A stretch of DNA of 64,000 nt from Nonomuraea dietziae (GCF_014195505.1 NZ_JACIBV010000001.1:8370001-8434000), one strand, 5' to 3'. Numbered from the stretch's first letter, positions 7,077-17,512 are shown. Notes: generated by a model not told the origin, from the letters alone. Made by a program: numbers and translations.

Positions 7077-8915
7077 GTGGCGACCAAGGTCACCTCAGCC
7101 GTCATGCGTCAAGGGCTCCGTGTCCTTGGGGTGGCCATCCGCACGGAGAAGGCCGTCTTCTCGGCCGCCGTCCTGAGCAGCAGCCTCTACGGGGGGATGA
7201 CGGTCGCCTCGGCGTGGGCGCTCGGCTGGGCCACGGAGAACGTCGTGCTGCCGGCCTTCGGCCAGGGCGACATCACCGCCGCCGCGCTGTGGACGGGGGT
7301 CCTGCTCATCGTGGGCACCGCCCTGCTCAAGGCGGTCGGCGTGGCGGGCAGGCGCATCCTGGCGGGCGTCCTGCAGTACCGCATGCAGGCCAGGTCGCGT
7401 CGTGACGTCACCAAGCAGTACCTGCGGCTGCCGCTGGCCTGGCACCACCAGCACCCCACGGGCCAGCTGCTGTCCAACGCCAGCGCCGACGCCGAGGCGG
7501 CCTGGGCGCCGCTCGCGCCGCTGCCGATGGCGGTGGGCGTGGTCGTGATGCTCTTCACCGCGGCGGTCGCGATGCTGATCACCGACCCCGTCCTCGCGCT
7601 CGTCGGTTTCCTGATCTTCCCTGCCATCGCCGTGCTGAACCTGGTCTACCAGCGCAAGCTCAGCCCGCTCGCCACCCACGCGCAGCAACTGCGCGCCGAG
7701 GTCAGCGAGATCGCGCACGAGAGCTTCGACGGCGCGCTCGTCGTCAAGACCCTCGGCCGTGAGGACCTGGAGACCGAGCGCTTCAGGCGGCGCGCGCACG
7801 AGCTGCGCGACGCCAACATCGCCGTCGGCAGGGTGCGCGGCCTGTTCGACCCGATGCTGGAGGCGCTGCCCACGCTGGGCGTGCTGATCGTGCTGATGGT
7901 CGGGGCCATGCGGCTGTCGGGCGGCTCCATCAACTCCGGCGAGCTGGTCCAGGTCGCCTACCTGTTCACGCTGCTGTCCTTCCCGATCCGCGCGCTGGGC
8001 TGGGTGCTGGCCGAGCTGCCCCGCAGCGTCGTCGGCTGGCAGCGCGTGCAGGCGGTGCTGGAGGCGAAGGGCTCCATGGAGTACGGCGAGGCGGGCCTGC
8101 GTGGCGGCGCCCCCGCAGGGCTGCAGGTCTCCGGCCTGTCGTACGCCTACGGAGCGGCCGAGGTGCTGCACGACGTCAGTTTCGAGGTTCCCGCGGGCCG
8201 TACCGTCGCGCTGGTCGGGCCCACAGGATCGGGCAAGTCCACGCTCGTCCAGACGCTGGTGCGCCTGGTGGATCCGGTCAAGGGCGAGGTGCTCCTCGAC
8301 GGCGTCGACCTGAGGGAGATCGCCTACGGCGGCATCCCCGACATGGTCGCGCTGGTGCCCCAGCAGACGTTCCTGTTCGACGACACGGTGCGCGGCAACA
8401 TCACGCTCGGTCTGGAGGTCTCCGACGAGGAGGTCTGGGCCGCGCTGCGCCTGGCGCAGGCCGACGGCTTCGTCGCGAAACTGCCCTCCGGCCTCGACAC
8501 CAGGGTGGGCGAGCGCGGCACCACGCTGTCGGGCGGCCAGCGCCAGCGCGTCGCCCTGGCGCGCGCGCTCGTCCGCCGTCCGCGCCTGCTCATCCTCGAC
8601 GACGCGACCTCCAGCGTGGACCCGCAGGTCGAGGCGAGGATTCTGCACGGCCTGCGCGACGCGCTGAACGTGAGCGAGGCCGAGTCGAGGCCGGGGGAGG
8701 AGGGCTCGACGGTCGTGGTCGTCGCCTACAGGCTGGCCACGATCTCGCTGGCCGACGAGGTCGTCTACCTCGACAGGGGCAGCGTCGTCGACCGTGGCAC
8801 CCACGAGGAACTGCTGGAGCGCTGCCCCGGCTATCGCAACCTGGTCACCGCCTACGAGCGCGAAGAGGCCGAGAGGGCCGCGATCGCGGCGGAAGAGGAA
8901 GAGGTCGTGGCATGA
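7077..8915 (+). CDS. ABC exporter half-transporter, degenerate ATP site
   Basis: A 612-residue type I ABC exporter half with an N-terminal six-helix membrane domain (about residues 1-330) and a nucleotide-binding domain. Walker A is GPTGSGKST (residues 381-389) and the signature is LSGGQRQR from residue 484. Walker B reads LLILDD, so the catalytic Glu is replaced by Asp509. The switch histidine is replaced by Tyr551 (VAYRLATI). These changes are typical of the noncatalytic site in heterodimeric exporters. The stop overlaps the next gene by four bases and that gene supplies the partner half. The substrate cannot be deduced; lipids, peptides or drugs are all possible. Confidence 0.93.
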   Translation: MATKVTSAVMRQGLRVLGVAIRTEKAVFSAAVLSSSLYGGMTVASAWALGWATENVVLPAFGQGDITAAALWTGVLLIVGTALLKAVGVAGRRILAGVLQYRMQARSRRDVTKQYLRLPLAWHHQHPTGQLLSNASADAEAAWAPLAPLPMAVGVVVMLFTAAVAMLITDPVLALVGFLIFPAIAVLNLVYQRKLSPLATHAQQLRAEVSEIAHESFDGALVVKTLGREDLETERFRRRAHELRDANIAVGRVRGLFDPMLEALPTLGVLIVLMVGAMRLSGGSINSGELVQVAYLFTLLSFPIRALGWVLAELPRSVVGWQRVQAVLEAKGSMEYGEAGLRGGAPAGLQVSGLSYAYGAAEVLHDVSFEVPAGRTVALVGPTGSGKSTLVQTLVRLVDPVKGEVLLDGVDLREIAYGGIPDMVALVPQQTFLFDDTVRGNITLGLEVSDEEVWAALRLAQADGFVAKLPSGLDTRVGERGTTLSGGQRQRVALARALVRRPRLLILDDATSSVDPQVEARILHGLRDALNVSEAESRPGEEGSTVVVVAYRLATISLADEVVYLDRGSVVDRGTHEELLERCPGYRNLVTAYEREEAERAAIAAEEEEVVA

Positions 8916-10687
8916 GCGTGGTGTTCCAGGGCGCCGAGAGGTCGGCGCTGGCCACCGTACGCAGGGGCCTGTCGTTCACGCCCGAGTTCCGCAAGGGGTT
9001 GGTGGGCACGCTCGTGCTGGCGATCGTCGCCACCATCGGCAAGATCATCGTCCCCATCGCCGTCCAGCAGACGATCGACACGGGGCTGAAGTCGGGCACG
9101 CCCGACCTGCCGTACATCACGAGGGCGCTCGTGCTGTGCGCGGCGGCGGTCGTGATCACCGCCCTGTGCGGCTACGTGATGAACGTGCGCCTGTACAAGG
9201 CCACCGAGTCGTCGCTGGCCACGCTCAGGGTGCGGGGCTTCCGCCACGTCCACGACCTGTCCGTGCTCACCCAGAACTCCGAACGCCGCGGCGCGCTGGT
9301 CTCCCGTGTCACCAACGACATCGACCAGATCAGCAACTTCATGCAGTGGGGCGGGTTGATGATCATCGTGGCGTGCGGCCAGGTGCTCGTCGCCACGGGG
9401 CTGATGTTCGTCTACTCCTGGCAGCTCACGCTGCTGGTGTGGATCTGCTTCATCCCGCTCCTGGTCGCTCTGCCGCGCTTCCAGCGCTGGCTGTCGTCGG
9501 CCTACACCACCGTCCGCGAGCGCACGGGTGACATGCTCGCCGCCGTCAGCGAGTCGGTCGTCGGCGCGGCCGTCATCCGCGCCTACGGCTCCGAGCGCCG
9601 CACCGCCGAGCGCATCGACACCGCGATCAACGCCAACAGGAGCGCGCAGATCCGCGCCCAGAAGATCGTGGGCATGGTCTTCCCGCTGACCGAGATCGTG
9701 GCGGCGGTCGCCATCGCGGGGATCGTGCTGCTGGGAGTCAGGCTGGGCGTCTCGGGCGACATCAGCGCGGGCAGGCTGGTGGCCTTCCTCTTCCTGGTCA
9801 CGTTGTTCGTCTCCCCGCTGCAGATCGCCACCGAGGTGCTGAACGAGGCGCAGAACGCGGTCGCGGGCTGGCGGCGCGTCCTCGGTGTGCTCGACACCCC
9901 GCCCGACGTCGCCGACCCCGGCGACGAGGGCGTCGAGCTGCCGAGGGGGCCCATCTCCGTCGCCTTCGAGGACGTGCACTTCGCCTACCCCGACGGCGCT
10001 CCCGTGCTGCACGAGCTGTCGGTGGCCATCCCTCCGCGCACCCGCATCGCGGTCGTCGGCGAGACCGGCTCGGGCAAGACCACCTTCGCCAAGCTGCTCA
10101 CCCGGCTGATGGACCCCGTCGAGGGGCGCGTCACCGTCGACGGGCACGACCTGCGCGACGTGCGCTTCTCCTCGCTGCGCGAGCGCATCGTCATGGTGCC
10201 GCAGGACGGGTTCCTGTTCGACGGCGCGCTGGCCGACAACATCCGCTTCGGCAAGCCCTCGGCCACCGACGAGGAGATCACGACCGCGCTGACCGAGCTG
10301 GGGCTCGCGGACTGGCTGGAGGGCCTGCCGTACGGCCTGGCCACGCCCGTCGGGCAGCGCGGCGAGTCCCTGTCGGCGGGGGAGCGGCAGCTCGTCGCCC
10401 TGGCCAGGGCCTACCTGGCCGACCCCGACCTGCTGTTGCTCGACGAGGCGACGTCGGCGGTGGACCCCGCCACGGAGGTACGGCTGGCCAGGGCGCTCGA
10501 GGGCGTCACCAGGGGAAGGACGGCGATCTCGATCGCGCACCGGCTCTCGACGGCGGAGAACGCCGACGAGGTGTTCGTCTTCGACGCCGGACGCCTGGTC
10601 CAGCGCGGCCCGCACGCGAGCCTGGTCGCCGAGCCCGGCGTCTACGCCGACCTGCACGCCTCCTGGATCTCCTCCGCGCACTCCTGA
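8912..10687 (+). CDS. ABC exporter half-transporter, catalytic partner
   Basis: The 591-residue partner of the preceding half. It has an N-terminal membrane domain and a C-terminal nucleotide-binding domain with canonical Walker A (GETGSGKTT, residues 383-391), Walker B with catalytic Glu512 (LLLLDEATSAVD) and the switch His543 (IAHRLSTAENADEV). Its signature is LSAGERQ, not LSGGQ. In the heterodimer this altered signature faces the degenerate Walker site of the partner, so one of the two ATP sites is impaired on both faces. The ATG lies in a four-base overlap with the upstream stop. A role in export is inferred from fold. Confidence 0.93.
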   Translation: MSVVFQGAERSALATVRRGLSFTPEFRKGLVGTLVLAIVATIGKIIVPIAVQQTIDTGLKSGTPDLPYITRALVLCAAAVVITALCGYVMNVRLYKATESSLATLRVRGFRHVHDLSVLTQNSERRGALVSRVTNDIDQISNFMQWGGLMIIVACGQVLVATGLMFVYSWQLTLLVWICFIPLLVALPRFQRWLSSAYTTVRERTGDMLAAVSESVVGAAVIRAYGSERRTAERIDTAINANRSAQIRAQKIVGMVFPLTEIVAAVAIAGIVLLGVRLGVSGDISAGRLVAFLFLVTLFVSPLQIATEVLNEAQNAVAGWRRVLGVLDTPPDVADPGDEGVELPRGPISVAFEDVHFAYPDGAPVLHELSVAIPPRTRIAVVGETGSGKTTFAKLLTRLMDPVEGRVTVDGHDLRDVRFSSLRERIVMVPQDGFLFDGALADNIRFGKPSATDEEITTALTELGLADWLEGLPYGLATPVGQRGESLSAGERQLVALARAYLADPDLLLLDEATSAVDPATEVRLARALEGVTRGRTAISIAHRLSTAENADEVFVFDAGRLVQRGPHASLVAEPGVYADLHASWISSAHS

Positions 10688-10781
10688 CCCCGGCGACCCG
10701 GCCTTCCAGCGAAGGGGGGGCCAGGGGCGCCGACTCGGTCCCGGCAGCGGCGGCGACCCCCAGAGCTGGTTGAATGGCCGC

Positions 10782-11135
10782 ATGTCCCTCGACCCGAAGG
10801 TCGCCTCGCGGCTCAAGCGCACGTCCGACGGGCTGGTGCCCGCCGTCGTCCAGCAGTACGACACCGGCGAGGTGCTCATGCTCGCCTGGATGGACGACGA
10901 GGCGCTGCATCGCACGCTGACCACGGGCAGGGCCACCTACTGGTCGCGCAGCCGCTCCTCCTACTGGGTGAAGGGCGACACCTCAGGCCACGTGCAGCAC
11001 GTGAAGTCGGTGGCGCTCGACTGCGACGGCGACACCATCCTGCTGAAGGTCGACCAGGTCGGCGCGGCCTGCCACACGGGCGATCGCACCTGCTTCGACG
11101 CCGACCAGCTGACCGTCGCGAGCCTGCCGTCGTGA
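10782..11135 (+). CDS. hisI: Phosphoribosyl-AMP cyclohydrolase
   Basis: A 117-residue HisI without a HisE domain; it opens the purine ring of phosphoribosyl-AMP in histidine synthesis. Family marks are VLMLAWMDDEAL, ATYWSRSRSSYWVKGDTSGH, and the zinc-binding cysteines in ALDCDGDTIL and AACHTGDRTCF. The ATG at 10782 is the standard start. It is separated from the main his operon by the GS-like and exporter genes and instead heads the trp-region genes; its stop overlaps the next GTG by four bases. hisE and hisG are not in this window. Confidence 0.96.
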   Translation: MSLDPKVASRLKRTSDGLVPAVVQQYDTGEVLMLAWMDDEALHRTLTTGRATYWSRSRSSYWVKGDTSGHVQHVKSVALDCDGDTILLKVDQVGAACHTGDRTCFDADQLTVASLPS

Positions 11136-11686
11136 AGCGCGAGCTCGGCCTCTGGCTCCTGCTGTGCGTGGCGGGCGCCGGCCTCACGCTGCTGGCCACG
11201 GGCAGGGTCTGGGCCTCGGCACGGTACGGCGCGGCCGCCCCCGTCGAGCTGACCGGCGGCGACCTCGCCCCCGCCGTGCAGCCGCTGGCGCTGGCCGGGC
11301 TGGCGGCGACGGTCGCGCTCTTCGCCACCAAGGGCCTCTGGCGGCGCGTCATCGGCGCGGTGCTCGCACTGTGCGGCGTGGGGATCGCGCTGCTGTCGTG
11401 GCGGGGCCTGTCGGCCGGGACGGCCGAGGAACTGGCCGCGGCGCGACGGCCGCTGGCCGCTGCCACCGGCGACGTGGCGGCGGTCGCGCACACCGCGTGG
11501 CCGTACCTGGCGGCGGCGGGAGGGGCGCTGCTCATCGCCAGCGGAGTGCTGGCCGTTGCGCGCGCCACCGGGTGGGCGGGCATGTCGGGCCGCTACGATC
11601 GCCCAGGATCGGCCGCCGAACAGCGCGACGACAAGTCGCTGTGGGAGGCGATCGACAGGGGAGACGACCCGACGGAGGAGCGCTGA
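11132..11686 (+). CDS. Trp-region conserved membrane protein (TIGR02234)
   Basis: A 184-residue protein with about four hydrophobic segments (near residues 7-24, 45-62, 70-90 and 115-135) and a polar C-terminal tail (DKSLWEAIDRGDDPT). It fits the actinobacterial Trp-operon-associated membrane protein family, found next to trpE/trpC and of unknown function. Typical marks are the RELGLWLLLCVAGAGL opening and the DLAPAVQPLALAGLA segment. Start: GTG overlapping the hisI stop (GTGA). In many relatives trpE lies immediately before this gene, but here hisI abuts it directly. Confidence 0.88.
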   Translation: MKRELGLWLLLCVAGAGLTLLATGRVWASARYGAAAPVELTGGDLAPAVQPLALAGLAATVALFATKGLWRRVIGAVLALCGVGIALLSWRGLSAGTAEELAAARRPLAAATGDVAAVAHTAWPYLAAAGGALLIASGVLAVARATGWAGMSGRYDRPGSAAEQRDDKSLWEAIDRGDDPTEER

Positions 11687-11886
11687 TGACAGCCAGGCAC
11701 GACCACGGCAACACCCCTGCCGCGTGGACCGCGGTGACGATCGTCTTCATCGGCTCGGTGGTGGGAGGTGTGGGGCTCGTGCAGGACTCACCTGTGGGCT
11801 TCGGCGCGGGGCTGGCGGTGATGGCCATGGGCGCGGTGATCGGCAAGCTCATGCAGATGATGGGACTCGGCAGGCAGAGAGCCTGA
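11686..11886 (+). CDS. HGxxPAAW family small membrane protein
   Basis: A 66-residue protein with the name-giving motif HGNTPAAWTAV near the N-terminus and two hydrophobic segments (TIVFIGSVVGGVGLV and GAGLAVMAMGAVIGKLM). It is a known trp-linked actinobacterial family without assigned function. The ATG shares one base with the upstream stop (TGATG), so it is coupled to the TIGR02234 gene. Position before the trpCBA genes fits the usual arrangement. Confidence 0.88.
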   Translation: MTARHDHGNTPAAWTAVTIVFIGSVVGGVGLVQDSPVGFGAGLAVMAMGAVIGKLMQMMGLGRQRA

Positions 11887-11990
11887 CCGCACGGTTACAA
11901 ATGGCCCACAAAACGGGCGCTTCTCCACGTGGCGGGCGGGTAGTCGCTAAGCTGCGGCGGGCAATTCGCTATGAACGAGGAGTCGTCGGT

Positions 11991-12530
11991 ATGAGCTACG
12001 GGAACCAGGGCGGTAGCGGGGGCTACGGCGAACAGCCGCCCGGGGGTGGTTACGGCCCTCCGGCCGGCGGTCAGGGTTCAGGCGGTTACGGCCCTCCCTC
12101 GGGCGGTCAGGGCTCCGGCGGCTACGGCCCTCCGCCCGGTCAGGGCTCGGGTGGCTACGGCGCGGGTGGTTACGGCTCGGGCGGGTACGGCGCCCAGCCT
12201 CCGGGAGGCGGCTACCCGCCCCCCGGGGGCGGTTACGACCCTTACGGCGGCGGCTACGGCGGCCCTCCTCCCAGCAAGACCAACGGCATGGCGATCGCCG
12301 CGCTCATCTGCGGTCTCGTCGGCCTGATCACCTGCGGTGTGGCATCGATCGCGGGCGCGATCCTCGGTCACATCTCGCTGGGCCAGATCAAGCGGACCGG
12401 CGAGGAGGGCAAGGGCATGGCGCTGGCCGGGCTCATCCTGTCCTACGTCGGCCTCGCCGGCTGGGTGCTCTTCCTGATCCTCTGGATCGGCCTGTTCGGC
12501 TGGGCGGCGAGTGTGAGCAGTTCCTACTAG
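11991..12530 (+). CDS. DUF4190 membrane protein with Gly/Pro/Tyr-rich N-terminus
   Basis: A 179-residue protein. The first 95 residues are a low-complexity repeat of GGYGPP, GGYG and GGQGSGGYG units, likely disordered. The C-terminal DUF4190 domain has two membrane helices, from NGMAIAALICGLVGLITCGV and from LAGLILSYVGLAGWVLFLI, joined by the characteristic GHISLGQIKRTGEEGKGMA loop. The ATG at 11991 follows a GAGGAG site. The family is common in actinobacteria as small membrane proteins of unknown role. About 100 bases separate it from the upstream gene, so it may have its own promoter. Confidence 0.88.
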   Translation: MSYGNQGGSGGYGEQPPGGGYGPPAGGQGSGGYGPPSGGQGSGGYGPPPGQGSGGYGAGGYGSGGYGAQPPGGGYPPPGGGYDPYGGGYGGPPPSKTNGMAIAALICGLVGLITCGVASIAGAILGHISLGQIKRTGEEGKGMALAGLILSYVGLAGWVLFLILWIGLFGWAASVSSSY

Positions 12531-12539
12531 GCGCGTATC

Positions 12540-12965
12540 GTGGATCAGGTGGTCACGCAGCAGTCGAGCCGTCTGAGAGCCGTCCTCGCACCGCTGGGCG
12601 TCGCCCTGGCGGCGGGGGCGGCTGTCGCGTATGTGGGCGTGGTCGACCCGAACGAGCCAGGGCACTACCCGACCTGCCCCTTCTACGCCCTGACCGGTCT
12701 GCTCTGCCCCGGCTGCGGGGCGCTGAGGGCCACGCACGCCCTGGCCCATCTCGACCCGGCCGCCGCGTTCGGGCTCAACGCGCTGCTGGTGCTCGTGGCG
12801 CCCGTCGTGGCGTACGTGTGGGCCAGGTGGCTGGCCGCGGCGTGGAGCGGGCGGGCCTGGCGGCCGAGCCCGCCGAAACCGCTTCACCTGTGGGCGCTCA
12901 TGGCGCTCGTGCTGCTGTTCTGGGTCGTGCGCAACCTTCCCGCAGGGGCCTTCCTGGCTCCGTAG
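12540..12965 (+). CDS. DUF2752 membrane protein
   Basis: A 141-residue protein with three predicted membrane segments. The hallmark of DUF2752 is present: a short loop CPFYALTGLLCPGCGALRA that holds three cysteines and is followed by a histidine (THALAHLD). The C-terminal helix is LWALMALVLLFWVVRNLP. It begins nine bases after the DUF4190 stop, so the two probably share a transcript, as is common for this pair. The Cys-rich loop could bind metal or form a disulfide; that is inference. Function is unknown. Confidence 0.87.
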   Translation: MDQVVTQQSSRLRAVLAPLGVALAAGAAVAYVGVVDPNEPGHYPTCPFYALTGLLCPGCGALRATHALAHLDPAAAFGLNALLVLVAPVVAYVWARWLAAAWSGRAWRPSPPKPLHLWALMALVLLFWVVRNLPAGAFLAP

Positions 12966-13089
12966 CAGGGGGGCTGTGGCTAGGCGACCTCGGAGCGGCC
13001 GATACCATCGCAAGACAAGACGGGTGAGCGAACGCCGACGCGAACTCCCTGTCGCCCCCAGCACTGTCGACCGGAGGGACCTTGATCGC

Positions 13090-13929
13090 GTGAACGAGCG
13101 GAGCCTGAGCGGAACCGTTCTCGACGACATCCTTGCCGGAGTGCGAGAAGACCTTGCCGCTCGGCAGGCGGCCGTGTCGCTCGAGGACCTGAAGGAGCGA
13201 GCGGGGCGCGCCCCCGCACCCAGAGACGCCTACGCGGCGCTGGGCGGCGACAAGGTCTCGGTGATCGCCGAGGTCAAGCGGTCGAGCCCGTCCAAGGGCG
13301 CGCTGGCCGCCATCGCCGACCCCGCGGCCCTGGCCGCCGACTACGAGGAGGGCGGCGCGCACGTCATCAGCGTGCTGACCGAGCGGCGCCGCTTCGGCGG
13401 CAGCCTCGACGACCTCGCCGCGGTTCGCGCCAGGGTCGACATCCCGATCCTGCGCAAGGACTTCATCGTCACCTCCTACCAGCTGTGGGAGGCGCGGGCG
13501 CACGGCGCCGACCTGGCCCTGCTGATGGTGGTCTCGCTGGAGCAGCCCGCACTGGTCTCGCTCATCGAGCGGGCCGAGTCGATCGGGCTGACCCCGCTGG
13601 TCGAGATCCACACCGAGGAGGAGCTCGAGCGCGCCGTCGCCGCGGGCGCCCGCATCATCGGCATCAACGCGCGCAACCTCAAGACGCTCGAGGTGGACCG
13701 CGACGTCTTCGCAAAGCTCGCGCCCAAGATCCCCGATGGCATCATCAAGATCGCCGAATCCGGGGTGAGAGGCCCGCACGACCTGCTAGCGTACGCCCGG
13801 GCCGGGGCCGACGCCGTCCTGGTCGGTGAGAGCCTGGTGACAGGCAAGGACCCGCGCAAGGCGGTGGAGGCCCTCGTGACCGCGGGCGCTCACCCCGCCA
13901 CTCGACCCGACCATGGATCTGAGGGATGA
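13090..13929 (+). CDS. trpC: Indole-3-glycerol phosphate synthase
   Basis: A 279-residue (beta/alpha)8 barrel that closes the indole ring from CdRP. Motifs include the N-terminal VLDDILAGVREDLAARQ, the catalytic VIAEVKRSSPSKG, VLTERRRFGGSL, ILRKDFIV, INARNLKTLEVD and IAESGVRGPHD. The frame is open further upstream, but the GTG at 13090 follows a GGAGGG site and places the family N-terminus correctly; the upstream extension is basic and unlike TrpC. It stops one base before the trpB start. trpF is not adjacent, consistent with PriA supplying the preceding step. Confidence 0.95.
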   Translation: MNERSLSGTVLDDILAGVREDLAARQAAVSLEDLKERAGRAPAPRDAYAALGGDKVSVIAEVKRSSPSKGALAAIADPAALAADYEEGGAHVISVLTERRRFGGSLDDLAAVRARVDIPILRKDFIVTSYQLWEARAHGADLALLMVVSLEQPALVSLIERAESIGLTPLVEIHTEEELERAVAAGARIIGINARNLKTLEVDRDVFAKLAPKIPDGIIKIAESGVRGPHDLLAYARAGADAVLVGESLVTGKDPRKAVEALVTAGAHPATRPDHGSEG

Positions 13930-13930
13930 G

Positions 13931-15160
<1,230 letters not shown>

Positions 15161-15161
15161 G

Positions 15162-15959
15162 ATGACGACTCTTCAGACGGTGTTCGCCAAGGCCAAGGCC
15201 GACAACAGGGCCGCGCTCGTGGGCTACCTGCCCGCCGGCTTCCCCACCAAGCAGGGCGCGGTCGAGGCCGCCGCCGCCATGGTCGAGGCGGGCTGCGACG
15301 TCATCGAGATCGGCCTGCCGTACTCCGACCCGCTCATGGACGGCCCGACCATCCAGGACGCGGTGCACAGGTCGCTGCTGAACGGCACCCGCATCGCCGA
15401 CGTCATGCGCACCGTCGAGGGCGTGGCCAAGACCGGCGCCGCGACGCTGGTCATGACGTACTGGAACCCCATCGACCGCTACGGCGTCGAGCGGTTCGCC
15501 CGCGACCTGGCCAACGCGGGCGGCGTGGGCACCATCACGCCCGACCTGACGCCCGAGGAGTCCGGGCAGTGGCGTGAGGCCTCCGCCTCCGCCGGCATCG
15601 ACACGGTCTTCCTGGTGGCGCCCAGCTCCACCGAGGAGCGCATCAAGGCCGTGGTCGAGTGCTGCACGGGCTTCGTCTACGCGGCCTCCCTGATGGGCGT
15701 CACAGGCGCCAGGGAGAGCGTGAACGTGGCGGCGGAGGATCTCGTGGCCCGCACCAAGGCGCACACCTCGCTGCCCGTCTGCGTGGGGCTCGGCGTCGGC
15801 ACCGGCAAGCAGGCGGCCGAGGTCGCCGGCTACGCCGACGGCGTCATCGTGGGCTCGGCGTTCATCCGCCGCCTGCTCGACGCGCCCGACTCCGCCGGCG
15901 GCCTGTCAGCGGTCCGCGAGCTGGCCGCCGAGCTGAGGGCGGGCGTCGCCTCCAGGTAG
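15162..15959 (+). CDS. trpA: Tryptophan synthase alpha subunit
   Basis: A 265-residue TIM barrel that cleaves indole-3-glycerol phosphate to indole. The catalytic Asp lies in IEIGLPYSDPLMDGPTIQ. VGYLPAGFPT (with a residue change from the usual YxxAGxP), PDLTPEE, and GLGVGTGKQAAEVAGYADGVIVGSAF are also family features. The ATG follows the trpB stop by one base. It is the last gene of the trp unit and is followed by a strong terminator at 15997. Confidence 0.97.
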   Translation: MTTLQTVFAKAKADNRAALVGYLPAGFPTKQGAVEAAAAMVEAGCDVIEIGLPYSDPLMDGPTIQDAVHRSLLNGTRIADVMRTVEGVAKTGAATLVMTYWNPIDRYGVERFARDLANAGGVGTITPDLTPEESGQWREASASAGIDTVFLVAPSSTEERIKAVVECCTGFVYAASLMGVTGARESVNVAAEDLVARTKAHTSLPVCVGLGVGTGKQAAEVAGYADGVIVGSAFIRRLLDAPDSAGGLSAVRELAAELRAGVASR

Positions 15960-15996
15960 ACCCCGCGCCCTTCGCGCCAACGCACATCACGTCCGG

Positions 15997-16034
15997 AATG
16001 CGGCTGTCATAACAAGACAGCCGCATTTCTGTTT
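15997..16034 (+). terminator. Rho-independent terminator after trpA
   Basis: A perfect 12-bp stem (AATGCGGCTGTC, 15997-16008, with GACAGCCGCATT, 16016-16027) and a seven-base loop, followed by a T-rich run. It lies 37 bases beyond trpA and closes the tryptophan unit. Confidence 0.88.
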
Positions 16035-16174
16035 CTGTGCGCTTTCTGGCCCCTGTGAGCACGTAAGTGCAAGGGCTGCCCATCGTTTGTCCATGGCTCC
16101 CGCCCAGGCGCGGGGGCCAAGGTAACGGGCATTGGACGCGGGCTGTGCGCCCGCGTGGCCTGGAGGGAAAGACG

Positions 16175-17512
16175 ATGGGTAAGTCAAGGACGATCCTCGG
16201 CGCCACAGGGGCGATGGTCTGCGTGTCGCTGGTGGCCGCGTGCGGCGGCCAGCCCGGTTCCCAGAGCTCGGCGGCGCCCTCCGCCCCCGCCTCGAGCGCG
16301 GCCGCGGGTGGACCCGTCACGATCGAGTGGTGGGGATGGGCGCCCGGATACGAGGACGCCGCCAAGGCGTGGAACGCCTCCCACCCCGGCGTGCAGGTGA
16401 AGTTCACCCAGACGCAGCCAGGCTCGCAGGGCGGGTACCAGCGCATGCTGGCCGCGGTCAAGGCCGGCAACGCGCCGTGCCTGGCCCAGGTGGGCGCCGA
16501 GACGCTGCCCAGCTTCCTGGTCGAGGGTGCGCTGGAGGACATCACCGCGCACGCGCAGCCGTACAACACCAGGTTCCAGCCGTGGACGCTGAACACGGTC
16601 ACCTTCGGCGGCAAGCAGTTCGGCATCCCCGTCGACTCGGGACCCATGGGCATGTTCTACCGCAAGGACATCTTCGACAAGCACGGCATCGAGGTGCCCA
16701 AGACCTGGGACGAGTACGCCGCCGCGGCCGAGAAGCTGCGCAAGGCCGACCCCGAGGTCTCCATCACCACCTTCACCCCCGACGACATGTACGGCTTCGC
16801 GGGCTTCGCCCAGCAGGCGGGGGCCAGGTGGTTCGGCATCAGCGGCGACGCCTGGCAGGTCAGGATGAACGACGAGGCCACGGTCAAGGTCGCGAACTAC
16901 TGGCAGGGCCTGATCGACAAGAAGCTCGTCGACGTCATGCCGGGCTGGTCCGACGGGCTGTGGAAGAACTACACCGACGGGAAGAGCGCCACGTTCGTCG
17001 GCGCGGTCTGGATGACCAAGGTCCTGGAGGACTCCATCTCCAAGACCAGCGGCAAGTGGGCCGTGGCCCCGATGCCGGTGTGGGACGTCGCCAGCCCCTC
17101 CGTCGGCAACGTGGGCGGCTCGCCCAACGCCGTGCTCAAGGGCTGCGCGAACCCCAAGGAGGCGGTCGACTTCGCCGCCTGGCTGTCCACCGACGCCACC
17201 GCCTTCAACGACCTGATCGACAAGGGCGGGCTGTTCCCCGTCACGGTCGACGGCGGTTCGCTGCCCAACATGAGCGGCGCGCGTCCCTTCTACGGTGACC
17301 AGAAGGTCTTCCAGGTCTTCGCGGAGGCGAGCAAGAACGTCAGCCCCGACTTCAGCTGGGGCCCGACGATGCCCGCGGTCAACTCCGTCTTCGGTGAGGC
17401 CTTCGGCAAGGCGGCCAACGGCAAGGGCGGCACGCTGGCCGAGGCGATGGCGACCATCCAGGAGAAGGCCGTGGCCTCGCTGAAGGACAAGGGCCTCACC
17501 GTCGCCCCCTGA
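16175..17512 (+). CDS. Sugar ABC transporter substrate-binding lipoprotein
   Basis: A 445-residue family 1 extracellular solute-binding protein. It has a lipoprotein signal with the lipobox LVAAC (Cys about residue 24) and a short Ser/Ala linker. The mature domain starts VTIEWWGWAPGYEDAAKAWN, typical of oligosaccharide binders. The ATG at 16175 follows GGAGGG. It is followed by two MalFG-type permeases, a GH101 glycosidase and a GH35 galactosidase. A plausible ligand is therefore galacto-N-biose or a related mucin-type disaccharide; that is inference from context. No ATPase is encoded here, so a shared MsiK-like ATPase is expected elsewhere. Confidence 0.93.
   Translation: MGKSRTILGATGAMVCVSLVAACGGQPGSQSSAAPSAPASSAAAGGPVTIEWWGWAPGYEDAAKAWNASHPGVQVKFTQTQPGSQGGYQRMLAAVKAGNAPCLAQVGAETLPSFLVEGALEDITAHAQPYNTRFQPWTLNTVTFGGKQFGIPVDSGPMGMFYRKDIFDKHGIEVPKTWDEYAAAAEKLRKADPEVSITTFTPDDMYGFAGFAQQAGARWFGISGDAWQVRMNDEATVKVANYWQGLIDKKLVDVMPGWSDGLWKNYTDGKSATFVGAVWMTKVLEDSISKTSGKWAVAPMPVWDVASPSVGNVGGSPNAVLKGCANPKEAVDFAAWLSTDATAFNDLIDKGGLFPVTVDGGSLPNMSGARPFYGDQKVFQVFAEASKNVSPDFSWGPTMPAVNSVFGEAFGKAANGKGGTLAEAMATIQEKAVASLKDKGLTVAP

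Noticed and set aside
12976..13089. An N-terminal extension of trpC
   Set aside because: The extension is arginine-rich and unlike TrpC; GGAGGG before the GTG at 13090 gives a better start.
12966..13089. A Trp-rich leader peptide for attenuation of trpCBA
   Set aside because: No short frame with consecutive tryptophan codons was found in this gap.
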